Shown here one piece after another: positions 37,334 through 49,770 of a DNA stretch of 64,000 nucleotides (position 1 is its first letter; every line of letters begins with the position of its first letter). Under the pieces are notes generated by a model. It saw only the letters and a program-made list of their open reading frames with translations. It was not told the DNA's origin and did not search any database. Position numbers and translations under genes: made by a program. This DNA comes from Alisma plantago-aquatica (Eukaryota > Streptophyta > Magnoliopsida > Alismatales > Alismataceae), in NCBI GenBank assembly GCA_963693085.1, contig OY856409.1, positions 1,331,458,415-1,331,522,414 on the forward strand, in the 5' to 3' direction.

Positions 37334-38299
37334 CATTGAAATATCTTTATTTACAAGTCCTTTGAACCCAGTTGTTATATATGGATGTTCTCATCCCTCT
37401 TTTTTGAATATAACTTGCTTGTCCTTTTCTCATGCATCATTCAATGACTTACTAGTATATTTTAACTTGTGAGCTTTTGTTTTCATGTGATAAATTACCA
37501 CACCCCATAATTTTGCAGAGATGATAATTTTGTAGAAGAAAATATATGATCAGATGTATGTCACACACTTTTCCTTCTAGCCCCATATTATAGAGAGGAA
37601 ATTTTTATCTTTTCCTTCTGGCCCCATATTATAGAGAGGAGGTGCTTATTTTTTTACTCACCCCATATTATAGTTAAGATGTGTATATTGTCCTTTTCAC
37701 CTCATATTTATGGTAGAAGTGTTATTTTCTATCTACATGTTCTATAATTTTATAGTATTGTCACATGTAAGAGACATAGATGTTTCTCTCATGTTTCCTA
37801 CCTCATAGTAAGTTCCATTATAAACTTTAATGATGCTAAATCTTTTGATTAGTCACTTCTTGTGATTTTTTTATTTTGAAATACATTTAAATGATTTCAT
37901 ATCTCTCTTTTATTGGGAACCTTGGTTGTTCTTTTTCTTAATATTTCACAATTCCCTATTATATTTACATACCGATGTTTGTTAATAAACTTTGACGTTT
38001 TCTTATGTTGTGGTGTATACTCTGAATCCTTTAGGTAAAGAGGACTTTGAAAGGATGATCAAGTTGACTAGGACATGCAAACCGTAGTTGATGTTCCTTG
38101 GGAGATATAATTGAATTGGTTGGATTACCCTTTACATTGAAGAATAATATTATACTGCCTCATGTACTCACTAATGTGGGTCTTAACCTTGTGGTCTTAT
38201 AACATTTTATAGTTATAAATATTTCCTCTACTATGTTTTGGTATTTGAACAATCTATCTAAATAATTGGATCATATTCTCATGCAAAAAATGTATGTTG
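37334..38299. other. Decayed region with a short tandem repeat
   Basis: No coding signal recognised. It includes the 37565-37735 tandem array. Confidence 0.35.
37565..37735 (+). repeat. Tandem repeat of about 50-bp units
   Basis: Three to four imperfect copies of a unit containing CACCCCATATTATAG and TTTTCCTTCTGGCC. The first two copies are almost identical; the last is diverged. Confidence 0.75.
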
Positions 38300-38830
38300 G
38301 TGTTTATATTTGGGATTATTCCTATAATTTTATTGAGAAAGAGTGGATCCCCTCTAGGGTCTCACTCATTAAAATCTTCCCTTGGTCATATATGGTGAAC
38401 CCTTAGTGGAGACACTTTCTCAACACGTCAATCAATTGTTCAAAAAGCTCACAATAGGATTCCCCCAAATCTTCCTGGAACACATAGATAGTTCCCAAAT
38501 AATCAGTAGTCTTTTACAGTAGAGAGTAGCACACCAAAAATCTATTGATCATTTCATCACATGTATCTATTTGATTTCAATACCAATCTTGTGTACTAGG
38601 TCTTTGCATTATCCATTAAAGAAAATTGAAAAAAGATGTAATATATAATTGTTGTTGGTATCATTTAATTTTTTTCTTAACACAATAACTCACAAAATTG
38701 TTTGATATGGTTCATTTGTTCTTCATGGATATGTCCATTGAATGCTTGAGTTTGCACTAGTTCCATCAAGATGGGGTATATTTTATATCTACTTGTGGAG
38801 AAGGTATACTTTTTATAGGCCCTTTATGTG
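38300..38830 (-). pseudogene. gag core remnant of the older element
   Basis: The - strand holds FQEDLGESYCELFEQLIDVL followed by RKCLH and GFTIYDQGKI, the decayed gag signature (relatives: ESLYEAWERFKELLRKCPHH). Stops and substitutions are many. Confidence 0.55.
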
Positions 38831-39049
38831 TCATAGAGGATGAGGTTTTGATTATTTCTTAAGTTGTTTGTTGTGGATTGGAACCATCCACCTTCCAGAT
38901 CACCCATCTTGAGTAAATCTAGTTCTTCCCGCTAAGCAAGTGTCAATATAAGTGATAGAGTTTCTACATTCCTCCTTTTATGATAGATATATTTTAGGAC
39001 AAATGTGATTGATTTAAATTTACTATTGAAGGTTGTCTAAAGTTTGAAC

Positions 39050-40365
39050 ATTTACCCCTACCCAGCAGATACTTTCTCCTACCTACTCCCTTTCACCTTA
39101 TATCTCAATTCCATTCCAATATCCTACTTATCAGGGTTTTGCCTACCACTCCATGCTATCTTTCCATTCCATTCACCCTTGGGGAAGGATCTTGTGTTGG
39201 TTTAGTGAAAAAGAGGATCTCTCCATCAACCCCAAATGGTTTCTTACTATTTCTTCTCCTTCTTTTTTCTCTACATTTGACTAGGCATAGACAAGCTCAC
39301 TTTTGCGAGCTATACAGGGACAAAATTTGGGGCTTTGATATGATGTTTCTAGGAAGCTTCATGTACCATTATATTACTTTATTAGTATATATTATTAAGC
39401 TTGTTATCTTTTAATGATATCACATGTGGTATAGAGAAAAAAAGAGTTTCGAGGTAAAAGTGGGAAAAAGCTCCCAAATCAACTTGTGGTACCTTATATA
39501 GTTCTCTTATCTACCCCTCTAGCCATATATTACACTAACCTACCTAGGTATGCTTATATTCTTTCACTTGACAAAAAACACTTTAGTGGTTTTAAGGGGG
39601 TAATAGGAAGTAAAAATCCATCTTTGCACCCTATACCACATGTTTCCACCAAGTGAGGTTAGAGAGTCACACTTAGACACCTAGACACCTAGACTATGGT
39701 TTGGTCTTACTTAATTATACATATACCCTATTCAAGTGGGCCTTGTTCGGATGCATATATTGTGATTTAGGGACTACTTCCCAAAATACCATTTATGCCA
39801 TCCATAGACAACTATTAGAGTAGGGATCTTAATAAACACCACTATTTTTTATTTTTGGTATTACTAATATTGAATGTGTTATTGAATGTCTCCCATGAGT
39901 ATGATTGAGCCGTACCAAATCCCTCAATCCCACTCATCCCATTAATTGAGTTATCCCTAATCTACTGTAGTTGCTTTGTAGTCTTTTTATTTCCTACATT
40001 AGTCTAATTGTTTAGTGAATAGTAAATAGTCTTTCTAGTTTTACTTAATTTGTGGTTACTTGTGTTTGGTCTCTTATTTGATTTTTTAATGTATCTCTTA
40101 CTTTCTTTTTTCTAGTTTATTGGTTTTTTTATCCCTAGCCAAACTTTCTAGCTTGAATTAATCAATTGCTATTTCTATTATGGTTGATATTTTCTCTCGT
40201 ATATAGCTAAATAGTCTTGATTCATAGACCTAATCTAGTATAGACTTTCCTTTTGTTCTTTTGATTCTCCCCTAGTTTAAATCACTGAAATTAATTTCAC
40301 ATCTTAAAGTTCCTATTTCTCCTTCTAGAAACCTAGAGAATCATTACCTCCAAAGTCTTCACCAC
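39050..40365 (+). repeat. Athila-like LTR fragment (+)
   Basis: It corresponds to about 13340-14745 of the solo LTR: CCATTCCATTCACCCTTGG leader, TTTGACTAGGCATAG, GGGGCTTTGATATGATG and the T-rich run to TCTAGAAACCTAGAG. Its U3 is missing. Its 3' end is cut by the LARD at 40366 and seems to resume at 48846. Confidence 0.6.
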
Positions 40366-41369
40366 TGTTCGGCCCTAAGAGCATGCTTGGAAAGTATAAG
40401 TGCAATCCCAAAGATGAATTGGACTTTTAAATGTATAACCAGAAACCTTCAAGGACCCCTGCAACTCAATACAGGGTAAAAGTAGATATACTGGGTTGAA
40501 CACATGGACGTGGGGATATTTAGGACGCTTAGGATCACACTCTTATGTCAGATAAGCTAAACTAGTAGTTGATACATGCAAAGAACTAGAACAAGTCTAG
40601 CAAAAATGATATGAAGCAAAACATAATAAAGTAAAGAAAATATAGTCCGTTGAATCCTACTAGTCAAGAGGAGTTCCTTGCTATGTAACCACATGTTGGG
40701 CAATGTATGTACTCATTCTCTTTTTTTATTTGCAATTCATTCATCCTATCACCTGGGTTTGAACTCTAGACCTCTCGGTCATACAACGCAAATTTTACCA
40801 CTCTAGTGCCACTCTGGTATGCACTCGCTCTCAGGGATAGACAACCCTCGAACCCCTAGTACGCAACCTACATCCAAACATAGCATATCATTGTAGTTGT
40901 TCCTATGGGTGTCATCCCACTCGCTCTCACATAGTGTGATTAAAACTCCATAAATGACTTGAAACCTCTCTTGAGGACAATGAAGAAACACCCCTGAATA
41001 TCCTAGATACCCTCTGAGGTCTAGAATGTTCAATACGTTAGAAGCAATAGAGAATATGTAGAGAATACAAACCATGAACCCGAATGGGTAAATGTGAACC
41101 TGACTGGGTTCAAGGTTCAAGTTGGATCTCTCCGATGGGTGTTCTGTGTTGATCCTCCCCTAGAAAACCTCTTCTCATATTTTGATCCAAACTACCTTCA
41201 TTATCCTATTCTACAACTAATCTCTCAATCTTGGTAGAAATGGAGGTTCAAACAAGAAAGAGATCAACCAAACCAACAATCATGACTGAAAAGAGAAGAT
41301 AAAATAGAAAGCATACTAGATCTGAAATAAAACTACTTGCTTAAGGTAAAGGTACATAAACATGCCCAA

Positions 41370-42430
41370 AATGGACATTGATCTCATCAAGAATTAACAC
41401 TACCAAATTCGTACTTCATCTATGATATTCTTGAACACTTCAAGATATTCATATTGGTATTTCTCTAAACACCACTTGAAGTATTAGCATTAACTCTAAT
41501 AGGTATGTAAATACATCACATGTATTATACATAATAGGATAATCATTCTCCCGCTACCATTAGTGAAGATTGATTTATCATGTTCAAGAGATTCAGGCCT
41601 CTTACTGGTACTCTAACCAAAAGAGTCTAGCTTTATCCATCATATGGGAACTAGAAATGAATTTCTCATGATATATGCTAATTTGACTGTTTGAGTTATC
41701 AATAACTTTTAGGAATCATTTTATCTTATGCATACTATGTAACACAAGATAAACAAGGCATTGCCACAATGATCATATCTTTGAAACATCAACTATATTG
41801 ATAGCCATCTTGTCACTACAAGATGCAACAATAAAGTGTTTCTATTAGCAAATTGAAACAATAGTTCTCAACTCTATTTCATGCCCTTTAGGCTGAAATA
41901 AACTAAAATGTAATCCTATCTATGGCAGCAACACTTGCTCTAATGATGGGTACTTCTTTCTTTGTCCTTTTGTAAAGGCCATCACTTCTTTGTAGATCTT
42001 ACATATCATACATGTCAGATCTTCATCTTGATATCATATACCTCAAAAGAGGTTCATTTCATGATACCTTAGGTGGAGATCTCTATCCCCTCCTTTCGTC
42101 TTCTTTTGTTCTTCCAGATATAGAGGCAATTCCCTCGTTCACCCTTCCCATGTGCCTTGAGGCTGAAGACGGCTTTGATTGCTGGCTAGCATCAGAACAC
42201 TTCTTTACTTTGCCCTTATCCTTGTCTTTAAGACTTACCCCTCATCGATCAAAGATTAGGGTTTTGTCTTTCTTCATCTTTGCCTCTACTTTCCTCAACA
42301 TGTCCAACAACTTTGTCAACACTTGTCCAAGTTGTTCATGTTGTTATATCACTCTTAGTTTTCACTTTATCTCTTATTTACTTCTAGATTGGTTTTGTTT
42401 GTTTTACTTTGATTGGTTGGAGTAACTTTG
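41370..42430 (-). pseudogene. Ty1/copia gag/protease fragment
   Basis: On the - strand, LTKLLDMLRKVEAKMKKD is followed by a decayed zinc-knuckle-like stretch (AHGKGERGNCLYIWKNKRRR). After a decayed stretch comes VAAIDRITF. The order resembles copia gag, zinc knuckle, protease and pre-integrase. No integrase or RT is seen. It is present only in this LTR copy, so it arrived after the LTR pair formed. Confidence 0.4.
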
Positions 42431-42852
42431 TACCTTAAGGAACATCATACTTAATCTCACTCTTTGATTGGTGTAACTGAGCAAAGGTTCTACATTCTTA
42501 GCACTTATCATTCCTTTTCCCTACAAATTGATCCCGATTTACTACATCGGACTCTATAAAATAGTTGTGGGGGCCTAAATGTTGGGATATAAATTTAAGA
42601 GTCTGACTACTCTAGACCAACTCCTTTTTTGGAAGTGCCATTTAGGTTCATCATAAGGTGGTTGAGAATGGTTCGAAATGGGTGGATGAAGGTGAAAAAT
42701 GATGGTGGATGTAGACAAGCCAAAGAGGTGGACGTAGAATATGCTCTTTATCCCTTTCATACCTTGGCTCTCTCCTATGGTGCTTTTGGAATAAATGGTT
42801 TCCGAAACTAGGAATAGGAACCAGCCGAACCCTTGCCTAGGTAGCAGGATTG

Positions 42853-42864
42853 GGTATTTATAGG
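42853..42864 (-). promoter_or_regulatory. TATA box of the LARD 3' LTR
   Basis: CCTATAAATACC on the - strand, conserved at 48171-48182 in the other LTR. Confidence 0.6.
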
Positions 42865-45549
42865 TATAGAGGTTCTTGACAATCGTTGACGGTGAAGAGG
42901 TTCAGCGGTCACTGAGATATGGTCCCAACAGTCACTGAGATTACTAGGATTTCAACAGTTGCTAATCTTCTGGGAATCTCAGCAGTCGCTAAGATGTGCA
43001 AAGGCTTCAACAGTTACTGGGATATGGAACTGATGATGGAAGATCTTGGTGGTTTCTAATTATGGAAGATTTCATCTGTGTTGACCGCTCATATTTTCAG
43101 CAGTCATCATTGATGTTCCTTAGGAACAAACCCATCCCCCTGGGAAGGGCTATTACTAGAGGTCGATGGGCCTGTGTTGATGAAACTTCTATCTGATGAG
43201 GATGATCGCCAATGAAGGGCTAGGCTATCTAAATTTGGGTCCAAATATCAAAATTTTCTTGGGCCCGCTAGTCGGTTAGCAAGACCACCATCTCCTAAGT
43301 TGGTGCACACAACACGATGCTTGATGGGGGAAATCTAAGGAATTGTTGTCTGGTTCCTGCAACTCCCAAAATTTGGTAGTCGAGAAACTCTATCTTTGAA
43401 TAGATACAAATTATAGAAAGATATGAATCTAGAGTTATTTTGGGCATATTAAGGCAATAACGACACGAAGCCATAGATAAATACTTAACATAAACACCTA
43501 AAATTGGGTGTTATGAACAACCCTAAGCTTAAACCTTGCTTGTCCTCAAGAAAGACTATGCCCAAAGAACAAAAATGTAACATCCAAATTAAGCTTGGTA
43601 ATAAATTCTAAGGTTAAGAACAATAGTTTAAAACAACAATTGTCTAGATCCATGTTGTTTTAGAATAGACCACCACCAATCGATAAAAACCCATCTAAAG
43701 TAAAATCAAAGAGCATACATGAAAGATTAAGAAAATTCACTATAACTTGTTAGTACTCATGAGGGTTTGAATCATAATAATTCAGTATTAAAGCATTATG
43801 ACATAGGTGATCAGGCATGTTATGGAGGTGAGTAATGAGCTATTAACATGTATTCATGTAGACCGATTAGAAACAATGTGCCTACCACTTATTCGGGTTC
43901 TAAGCACAACAAAAAGAAAAAGATTCTAATGACTTTTAAGGATCTTGATCTGTGTCAGGTTGGTCCATGTAACGAGCAACAATCCCTATAGTATGTGTCG
44001 TTTGTCCCAAAGTAGTGAAACAAACTCCTCGTACTGCACTCGAATCAACCGTGCTACTAGGATGGCCTCATATGTCTCTTAGGGGTTCCTAGTGACTCTC
44101 TAATGAGTTTTCACAGTGGAACTACCAGGCACGACATAACCGTGTTCATGAGCGTAGTAATAAACCCATTGGGAACCACCCTCAACTCTCCTAAAAGAGA
44201 AAACAAATGTGCATATTTGTATTCACACTTATACTTTTATTCTCTGCATTCTAACTTATAGGCTTGGGTTGGAACTATATGAAATATGTTTAGGATTCAT
44301 AGGCTTCCAGGCCTTTTTCACATATTTTTAATTTTCATATTTTTGACTCGATCTAAGGTGAGAGGGCACACAGACCATCAAGGAAAAACACTTCAACTTG
44401 ATAATTGTTCAAAAACTCATCATTGTCTACTTGATTCTTGTGTGAGAAATGGTAATTATGATTTGAGGATCCTTAGAGTAAAGGTGAGTTGGTGAATAAT
44501 GTGGATTGGAGAATTGATCCAACTGCAACTCTTTCCAACAATCCCAAATCATCAGTTTGCCATTCACAATAAAGATCGGGGGTAATGGTTTAACTACGAA
44601 AAGAAGCATAACCTTAGAATGATTCTCAAACATAAGAAAAGAGTCAATGATCTAGTCAAGAAAAATATTAAGTAATTTAAGATGAAAATTGGGCACTTAT
44701 GAGCATGGATAAACATTTAACTATAAGATTTGCATCGCACCACCTTAATTGCAAAGCTACAAATTATGATATGAAGTCCTAAAAATAGTAAGGCTAGGCG
44801 AAAGCATTCAAAATTTTTAAAATTTATGCCTAAATGCAAGAAGTAAACATGCATGCTTGAAAATGAAGAGATAGATGGGAGAATAGCCCTACCACCCCAA
44901 CCTTAAAACTTCGCTCGTCCTCAAGAAGACCTAAACTCAGGATAGTAGGGAAGGAATGCATGGATGTATAGGAAATAATTTTTTGTATAGTCCTAAAATG
45001 ATGCATGTATGCAAGGATATATTTAAGCAATTAGAGGAAATAAACTATCTAAGAAAAAGCAAACATAGTTTATTTTAACAAAGAGAGAAAATAAAGGAGT
45101 AAGAGAAAGAGGGTGGTTTCCCCACCATATCAACATTGGGATCCCAAATATTCAGTTTTGTGACCAGAGTTACATGTGTCTTGTTGATGGGTCCATCATG
45201 TAGGAGTAGAAGAGGCAGAATGAGTCTAAAAAAGAAGAATCAAATATGGTGACTTGGTGAAGTCATCTTTGTGCTAGAATTTATTTGAACTATGCTAAAA
45301 TGAATTCTTCAACAAATCATCTCAAGGTATCATACAATATATGAATATGAATACGAGGGTCATAGGATATCGACACATTATGAGATGGAAGTAAGAGGTT
45401 CTATGTTCTCTAGAGGACCCCCCTATTCTCTCTCCATCTCTAAACTTGAGGTTGGATTCTTAGACAAATTTTTATCCAATCATCTTCAAAATAAGAAGTA
45501 CCTTCAGGTGAATCTATTTGGAGTTTTACCACACAAATCTTGACACATT

Positions 45550-46110
45550 CTACGGGTTTGGGGTATCGTCATGTTTAGCAGCCATGTTGTAGTGGATCAT
45601 CCACCATGTTCCTTCGATATCCATCAAGACTTGTAAGGGGATGGGGGCGAATGTTGCCTCATGCTGCTCCAGCTCACTGTGATCACTATACTCACTTCCC
45701 CAATTTGAGTAATTGTTGCCATCCTCCTCAAACAAGTTATTTCAAACCATAGTAGCCACTCTACTTGAAACAAAGTGAAAAGTTTTGAATTGAGAGGTAT
45801 CACCCTAGTCTAGAGTTGAAGTTGAATCAGACTACTCAAATAGAACCTGTAGTTGTGAAGTTGTTTGGCTGCCTTGAGAAGGGTGGAAGTCATTGTCATC
45901 AAACCATTCATGTAGAATATGTGTACCCTCCATTGGTTTCTCAGATGAATCATCTAAATGAAATAGAGAGCTTCCCTGGATGGTTGAATCATCACAAAAA
46001 AATCCTGATGAATCCAGTTGATCGGCTGAATAGGATGGTGAGATAAGTATTGCATCACACTCAATGGAATGGTTTCGATGAGTGTTGTCTTCATGATTTT
46101 TCACTAGCAC
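45550..46110 (-). pseudogene. Unrecognised reading-frame remnant in the LARD
   Basis: Two - strand frames (46110-45832 and 45735-45550) encode acidic, Ser/Asp/His-rich peptides such as SGFFCDDSTIQGSSLFHLDD and FAPIPLQVLMDIEGTWWM. They lie where gag would start, not far from the primer site. I recognise no family. They may be a gag relic or chance frames. Confidence 0.25.
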
Positions 46111-46766
46111 ATGTAATCATGTGGTAACTAAATTGATGAGTTCTTAAAGTCTCCTACCTTGTTCAACATCTTTATCATGGTGTTGTTGGACTTGCGTAGA
46201 AATACTTTCAAGATTCATCAATTCTATCATGCACTATTGTTAGAGATCCACTGTATCAAACTGATGCACTTGGATAAATCCTTCTTTAGCTATTTGAAGT
46301 TGATGATATTGTATTTTGAGTAGACCCTGAAATGAATCAGCTTATTCTTGGTGATGTGGTGCCAAAGCTGACATAAGTGCATTGACACTTTCTCTCCCTA
46401 GCTCCACTGCTCTAACCAGCTCCTAATCCCATGGTGAATTAGAGGTTGAGGGTTGAACAACAATCTTCCTTGTTGGTGCATCTACATATGACGATAGTGG
46501 AGGTGAATATAGCTCGACTAGCTAAAGTGCACGACTTACAATTATTTGACAACAATTAGGAATGTGGAAAAATTTAGGAGGATAAGTAGACAGGATAACT
46601 TACCTTACTAAAGCAAGGTCCATATCTGAAATAGAATAAGAAAAAGGGAAACTATTCAGTATATATGGACAAATATGTGCAAAACAAATTAAGGACCATG
46701 CATATATGTACAAGCTTATGGATGATAGATCAAAATCTTTGGGCATGTAAATATGGAAAAACCACT

Positions 46767-46784
46767 TCCCCAGAAACATCACCA
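46767..46784 (-). other. Primer-binding site of the LARD
   Basis: TGGTGATGTTTCTGGGGA on the - strand, within TTTTTGGTGATG, six bases after the LTR end. It is a diverged form of the tRNA-Asp site TGGCGCCGTTGCCGGGGA. Confidence 0.6.
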
Positions 46785-46790
46785 AAAAGT

Positions 46791-48845
46791 TGATCGACTA
46801 TGATAGAAAATTTGGAAAGTACATGCGTGATCCCAAAGATGAATTAGAATTTTAAATTTATAACTTAAAATCTTCAAGTACCCCTGCAACTCAATATGTG
46901 TCAAAGTAGATATGCGTGATCAAAACAGGAACATGGGAATGTTTGGGACACTTAAGATCCCACTCTTATGTTAGTTAAGTAAAACTAGTAGTTGATATAT
47001 GTAGAAAAGTAGAACAAGTCTGATAAAAATGATACAAAGAAAAACAAAATAAAGTAAAGAAAATAGAGTCCATTGAATTCTACTAATCAGGAGAAGGAGT
47101 TCATGGATATGTAACCACATGTTGTATAGTCTATGCACCCGTTCTCTGGTATAGACAACCCTCGAACACCCATGAAAGAAACCTACATCTAAACATAGAA
47201 TGTATCGTGGTAGTTGTTCTTGTAGGGGTCATCCCCCTCAGGCTCACACATCGCAACTAAAACCCCATCAATGACCTAAAACCTCTCTTGATGATAACAT
47301 ACCAACATTCCTAAATATCCTGGATACCCTCTCAGGTCTAGAATATTTGATATGTTAGGAACAATAGATAATCTAAACAAAACACAGATTGTAAACCCGA
47401 TCGAGTAGAGGTGAACCCGACAGGGTTCAAGGTTCAGGTTGTATCTCTCTGATGGCCATTCTGTGATGGTCCAACGCTAGATGTCCTCTTCTTAAATTTC
47501 TATTTAAACTACCTTCTCTTATCTAATTCTACAACCAATCTCTCGATCTTGGTAGAAATGGAGGTTTGAGCAAGAAAGAGATCATCCAAACCAACAATCA
47601 TAACCAAAAAGAGAAGATAGACTAGAAAATGTACTAGATCTAAAATAAAACTACTTGCTTAAGGTAATGATACATAAACATGTCCAGAACATGCTACATA
47701 GCCAATAAGGAACACAACTAGCCATAGACAAGCATAGTTAGCACTGAAAAAAGAAGGAAGAACATCATTTGTACAGAAACTAAGGAGAAAAGTAGAAGAA
47801 AGACATCGAAGACGATACTTATCATGTGGAAGTGAGGTTTATCTTGCTCCTTAGACTCTGGGAATGCTGAGTCTCATTCTTGGATTGTCCTCCTTGACCT
47901 TCGTGACTCCTAGGCCTCCTATCTCCTTAATTCTACCTCAAATAATAGTTGTGATGGATGTATGAAGGAGGAAGGTGACTGGGAATGGTTCAAAATGGGT
48001 GGATGAACGTGGAAAATAATGGTAGATGGAGGAAAACTGAAGGGGTGGATGTAGGATGTGCTTTTCATCCCTTTAGGACCTTGGATCTCTCTCCCAGAGA
48101 TATGGGACATATGTTCACCAGAACTAGGAATAGGAACCAACTGAACCCCTACCTAGGAAGCATGGGTTGGGTATTTATAGGGATAGAAGTTCTTGATGGT
48201 TGCTGATGGTGAAGAGGTTCAAAGGTCAGTGACATAACTGGGTTCTCAGTGGTAGCTGATCCTCTAGGAATCTCAACGGTAGAGTCTTCCGCAGTTGTGC
48301 GGATATGGAATCTCAGCGATCATGATGATGGAAGATCTCGATGATTGCTAATGATGGAAGATCTTTATGGTCGTTGATATTTTAAGTGGTCGTTGGTCAT
48401 TGAGATTTTCAGTGGTCATCGGTGATGTTCCTTAGGAACAAACACACACCCCCATGTGGTAGGAGAGGCTATTCCTATAGGTCAATGGGCCAATGTCGAT
48501 GAAACTTTTGACTCATGAGGATGATCATTGATGAAGGGGCAAGTTGTCGAAATTTGGATCCAAAATATGAAAAGTTTCTTGGCCCCTCTAATCAGTTGGT
48601 GGGATCACCGTCTCCAAAGATAGTGAATATAATGAGATGATTGAAGAGGAAAAATCTTGATAATTGATGTTTTCTTGAGTTTGGTACCTGCATGTCCCAA
48701 AATTGATTAGTTGAGCAACTCTACCTTTGAATAGATACAAATTACAAAAATATAAGAATCTAGAGTTATTTTTGGCATATTATGGCTATAGAGGCACGAA
48801 ACCATATATAAGCTTAGCATAAACACCGAAATTTTGGTGTTATCA
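46791..48845 (-). repeat. 5' LTR of the LARD (2.05 kb)
   Basis: Plus-strand ends are TGATCGAC (left) and TTATCA (right), giving TG...CA. It matches 40366-43516 outside the copia insertion. U3 contains loosely repeated CAG(C/T)GGTC(A/G)CTGAGAT-like phrases (about 48200-48420). Confidence 0.75.
48171..48182 (-). promoter_or_regulatory. TATA box of the LARD 5' LTR
   Basis: CCCTATAAATAC on the - strand, conserved in the other LTR (42853-42864). Confidence 0.6.
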
Positions 48846-49223
48846 ACCTTCCTTATGGATAAAATCCCAACTTGTCACTTCTCTACTACATCCTGAGCGT
48901 GCAATGTTGCTAATCAATGTATTGAGAGTTTACTTATTAGGATGCTTTTTTAGCCTAAGCCTCGTTGCATAAGAAACCATTGGATGGGGCCTACTATATG
49001 AGTGTTTCCAAAAAAAATCATTTATTTGAGTTGTAAATACACACTAGAGTGCTTATGAAATAAGATTACTAAAAAGGTTATTTATGCAGATACTAATAGG
49101 AACTCATTCCCTTACCCACACTATGTATTTGTTATTCACTAATGTCCAAACAAAGGAGTCAGGTTCAACAAGTAGTTCACCATATCACTCTAGATGAAAG
49201 TGAGTCATACTAAAAATAGTTCA
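48846..49223. other. Possible remainder of the Athila-like LTR, then unassigned DNA
   Basis: TTATGGATAAAATCCCAAC and CCTGAGCGTGCAATGTT resemble 14755-14825 of the solo LTR, suggesting that the LTR cut at 40365 continues here to about 48960. The remaining 260 bases show nothing recognisable. Confidence 0.35.
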
Positions 49224-49770
49224 AATCATCATCATTATACCATAAACTAAGCCTCAATCGCAACCATGTTGGGATCGACTACATGGATCCTTCTTTTCTA
49301 ATCGTCTCTATTATGGGTCACACTCTAATCAATATGTAAAGATTCAACATCTCTCTTTATAATCTTTTCCCAAGTTAATTCAATGTCTATCTCTACTTCT
49401 TTTAATTGTGCTTGACTCAGTAACCTTGATTTGAATAGGTGAATTTGTTGGTCTGCGTTGCACATGTCCATACCATCTTAGATAGCCTTCACATAGCTTG
49501 TCCTCGATGCTCACCATCCCCACTTAGTTTCTGATATAGTCATTCCTCAAATGATCTTTTCTCATCTTCTCATACATCCATCTCAGAATACGCAATTTGG
49601 ACACATTCATTTTATTGAGACCTCTTTACTTCCCAACATTCACTCCCATATAGCATGGTTGGTTGTATAGTTGTTCTGTAGAACTTTCTATTTAATCTTA
49701 GAGGGACCTTCCAGTCACATACTAGTCCAATTGCATTCCTCCACTTCAACCATCATGTTGTGGTTCAGTG
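49224..49770 (-). mobile_element. RTE-type LINE, 5'-truncated 3' end (copy 1)
   Basis: The - strand reads WLKWRNAIGLVCDWKVPL, KFYRTTIQPTMLYGSECWEV and, after a frameshift, LRILRWMYEKMRKDHLRNDY. These are the C-terminal end of a plant RTE-clade reverse transcriptase. The 3' end reads TTGAGGCTTAG and closes in ATGATGATGATT trinucleotide repeats (49224-49235), as RTE elements do. Frameshifts and stops are present. Confidence 0.8.

Larger units (their letters stand above)
31196..38960 (-). mobile_element. Older decayed Athila/Tat-type Ty3/gypsy element
   Basis: Traces of protease (33265-33570) and gag (33960-34830, 38300-38830) occur on the - strand in the right order. A PPT-like tract (plus-strand CTCCCTCAAGCTTAAAC at about 31391) suggests the 3' end. 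RT and integrase are not recognisable. The two gag parts are about 3.5 kb apart, consistent with an insertion between them. Both LTRs are poorly defined. Confidence 0.55.
40366..43516 (-). repeat. 3' LTR of the LARD, with a copia insertion
   Basis: It aligns with 46791-48845 except for about 1.1-1.3 kb (about 41370-42630) that holds unrelated copia-type sequence. The plus-strand right end is GGTGTTATGA; the other LTR ends GGTGTTATCA. Confidence 0.75.
43517..46790. other. LARD interior, non-coding
   Basis: No gag or pol motif is recognised. It includes the PPT side (43517-43560), a stretch near 44890-44950 that resembles 21355-21430 of the Athila-like element (CCACCCCAA..., GGATAGTAGGG), and a possible small coding relic at 45550-46110. 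Confidence 0.6.
40366..48845 (-). mobile_element. Non-autonomous LTR element (LARD-like), nested
   Basis: Two direct repeats (40366-43516 and 46791-48845) share CCCAAAGATGAATT, CCCCTGCAACTCAATA, GTTCAAGGTTCA and a TATA box. They enclose 3.3 kb without pol. A tRNA-Asp-like primer site at 46767-46784 places the 5' LTR on the right, so the element reads on the - strand. PPT-proximal text (43517 onward, and CCACCCCAACCTTAAAAC near 44893) resembles the Athila-like element, its likely source of proteins. Left and right flanks ACCAC and ACCTT are only partly alike, so the target duplication is uncertain. Confidence 0.75.

Noticed and set aside
42012..42425. 137-codon plus-strand ORF
   Set aside because: The opposite strand carries the copia gag-like motifs; the plus frame is a shadow.
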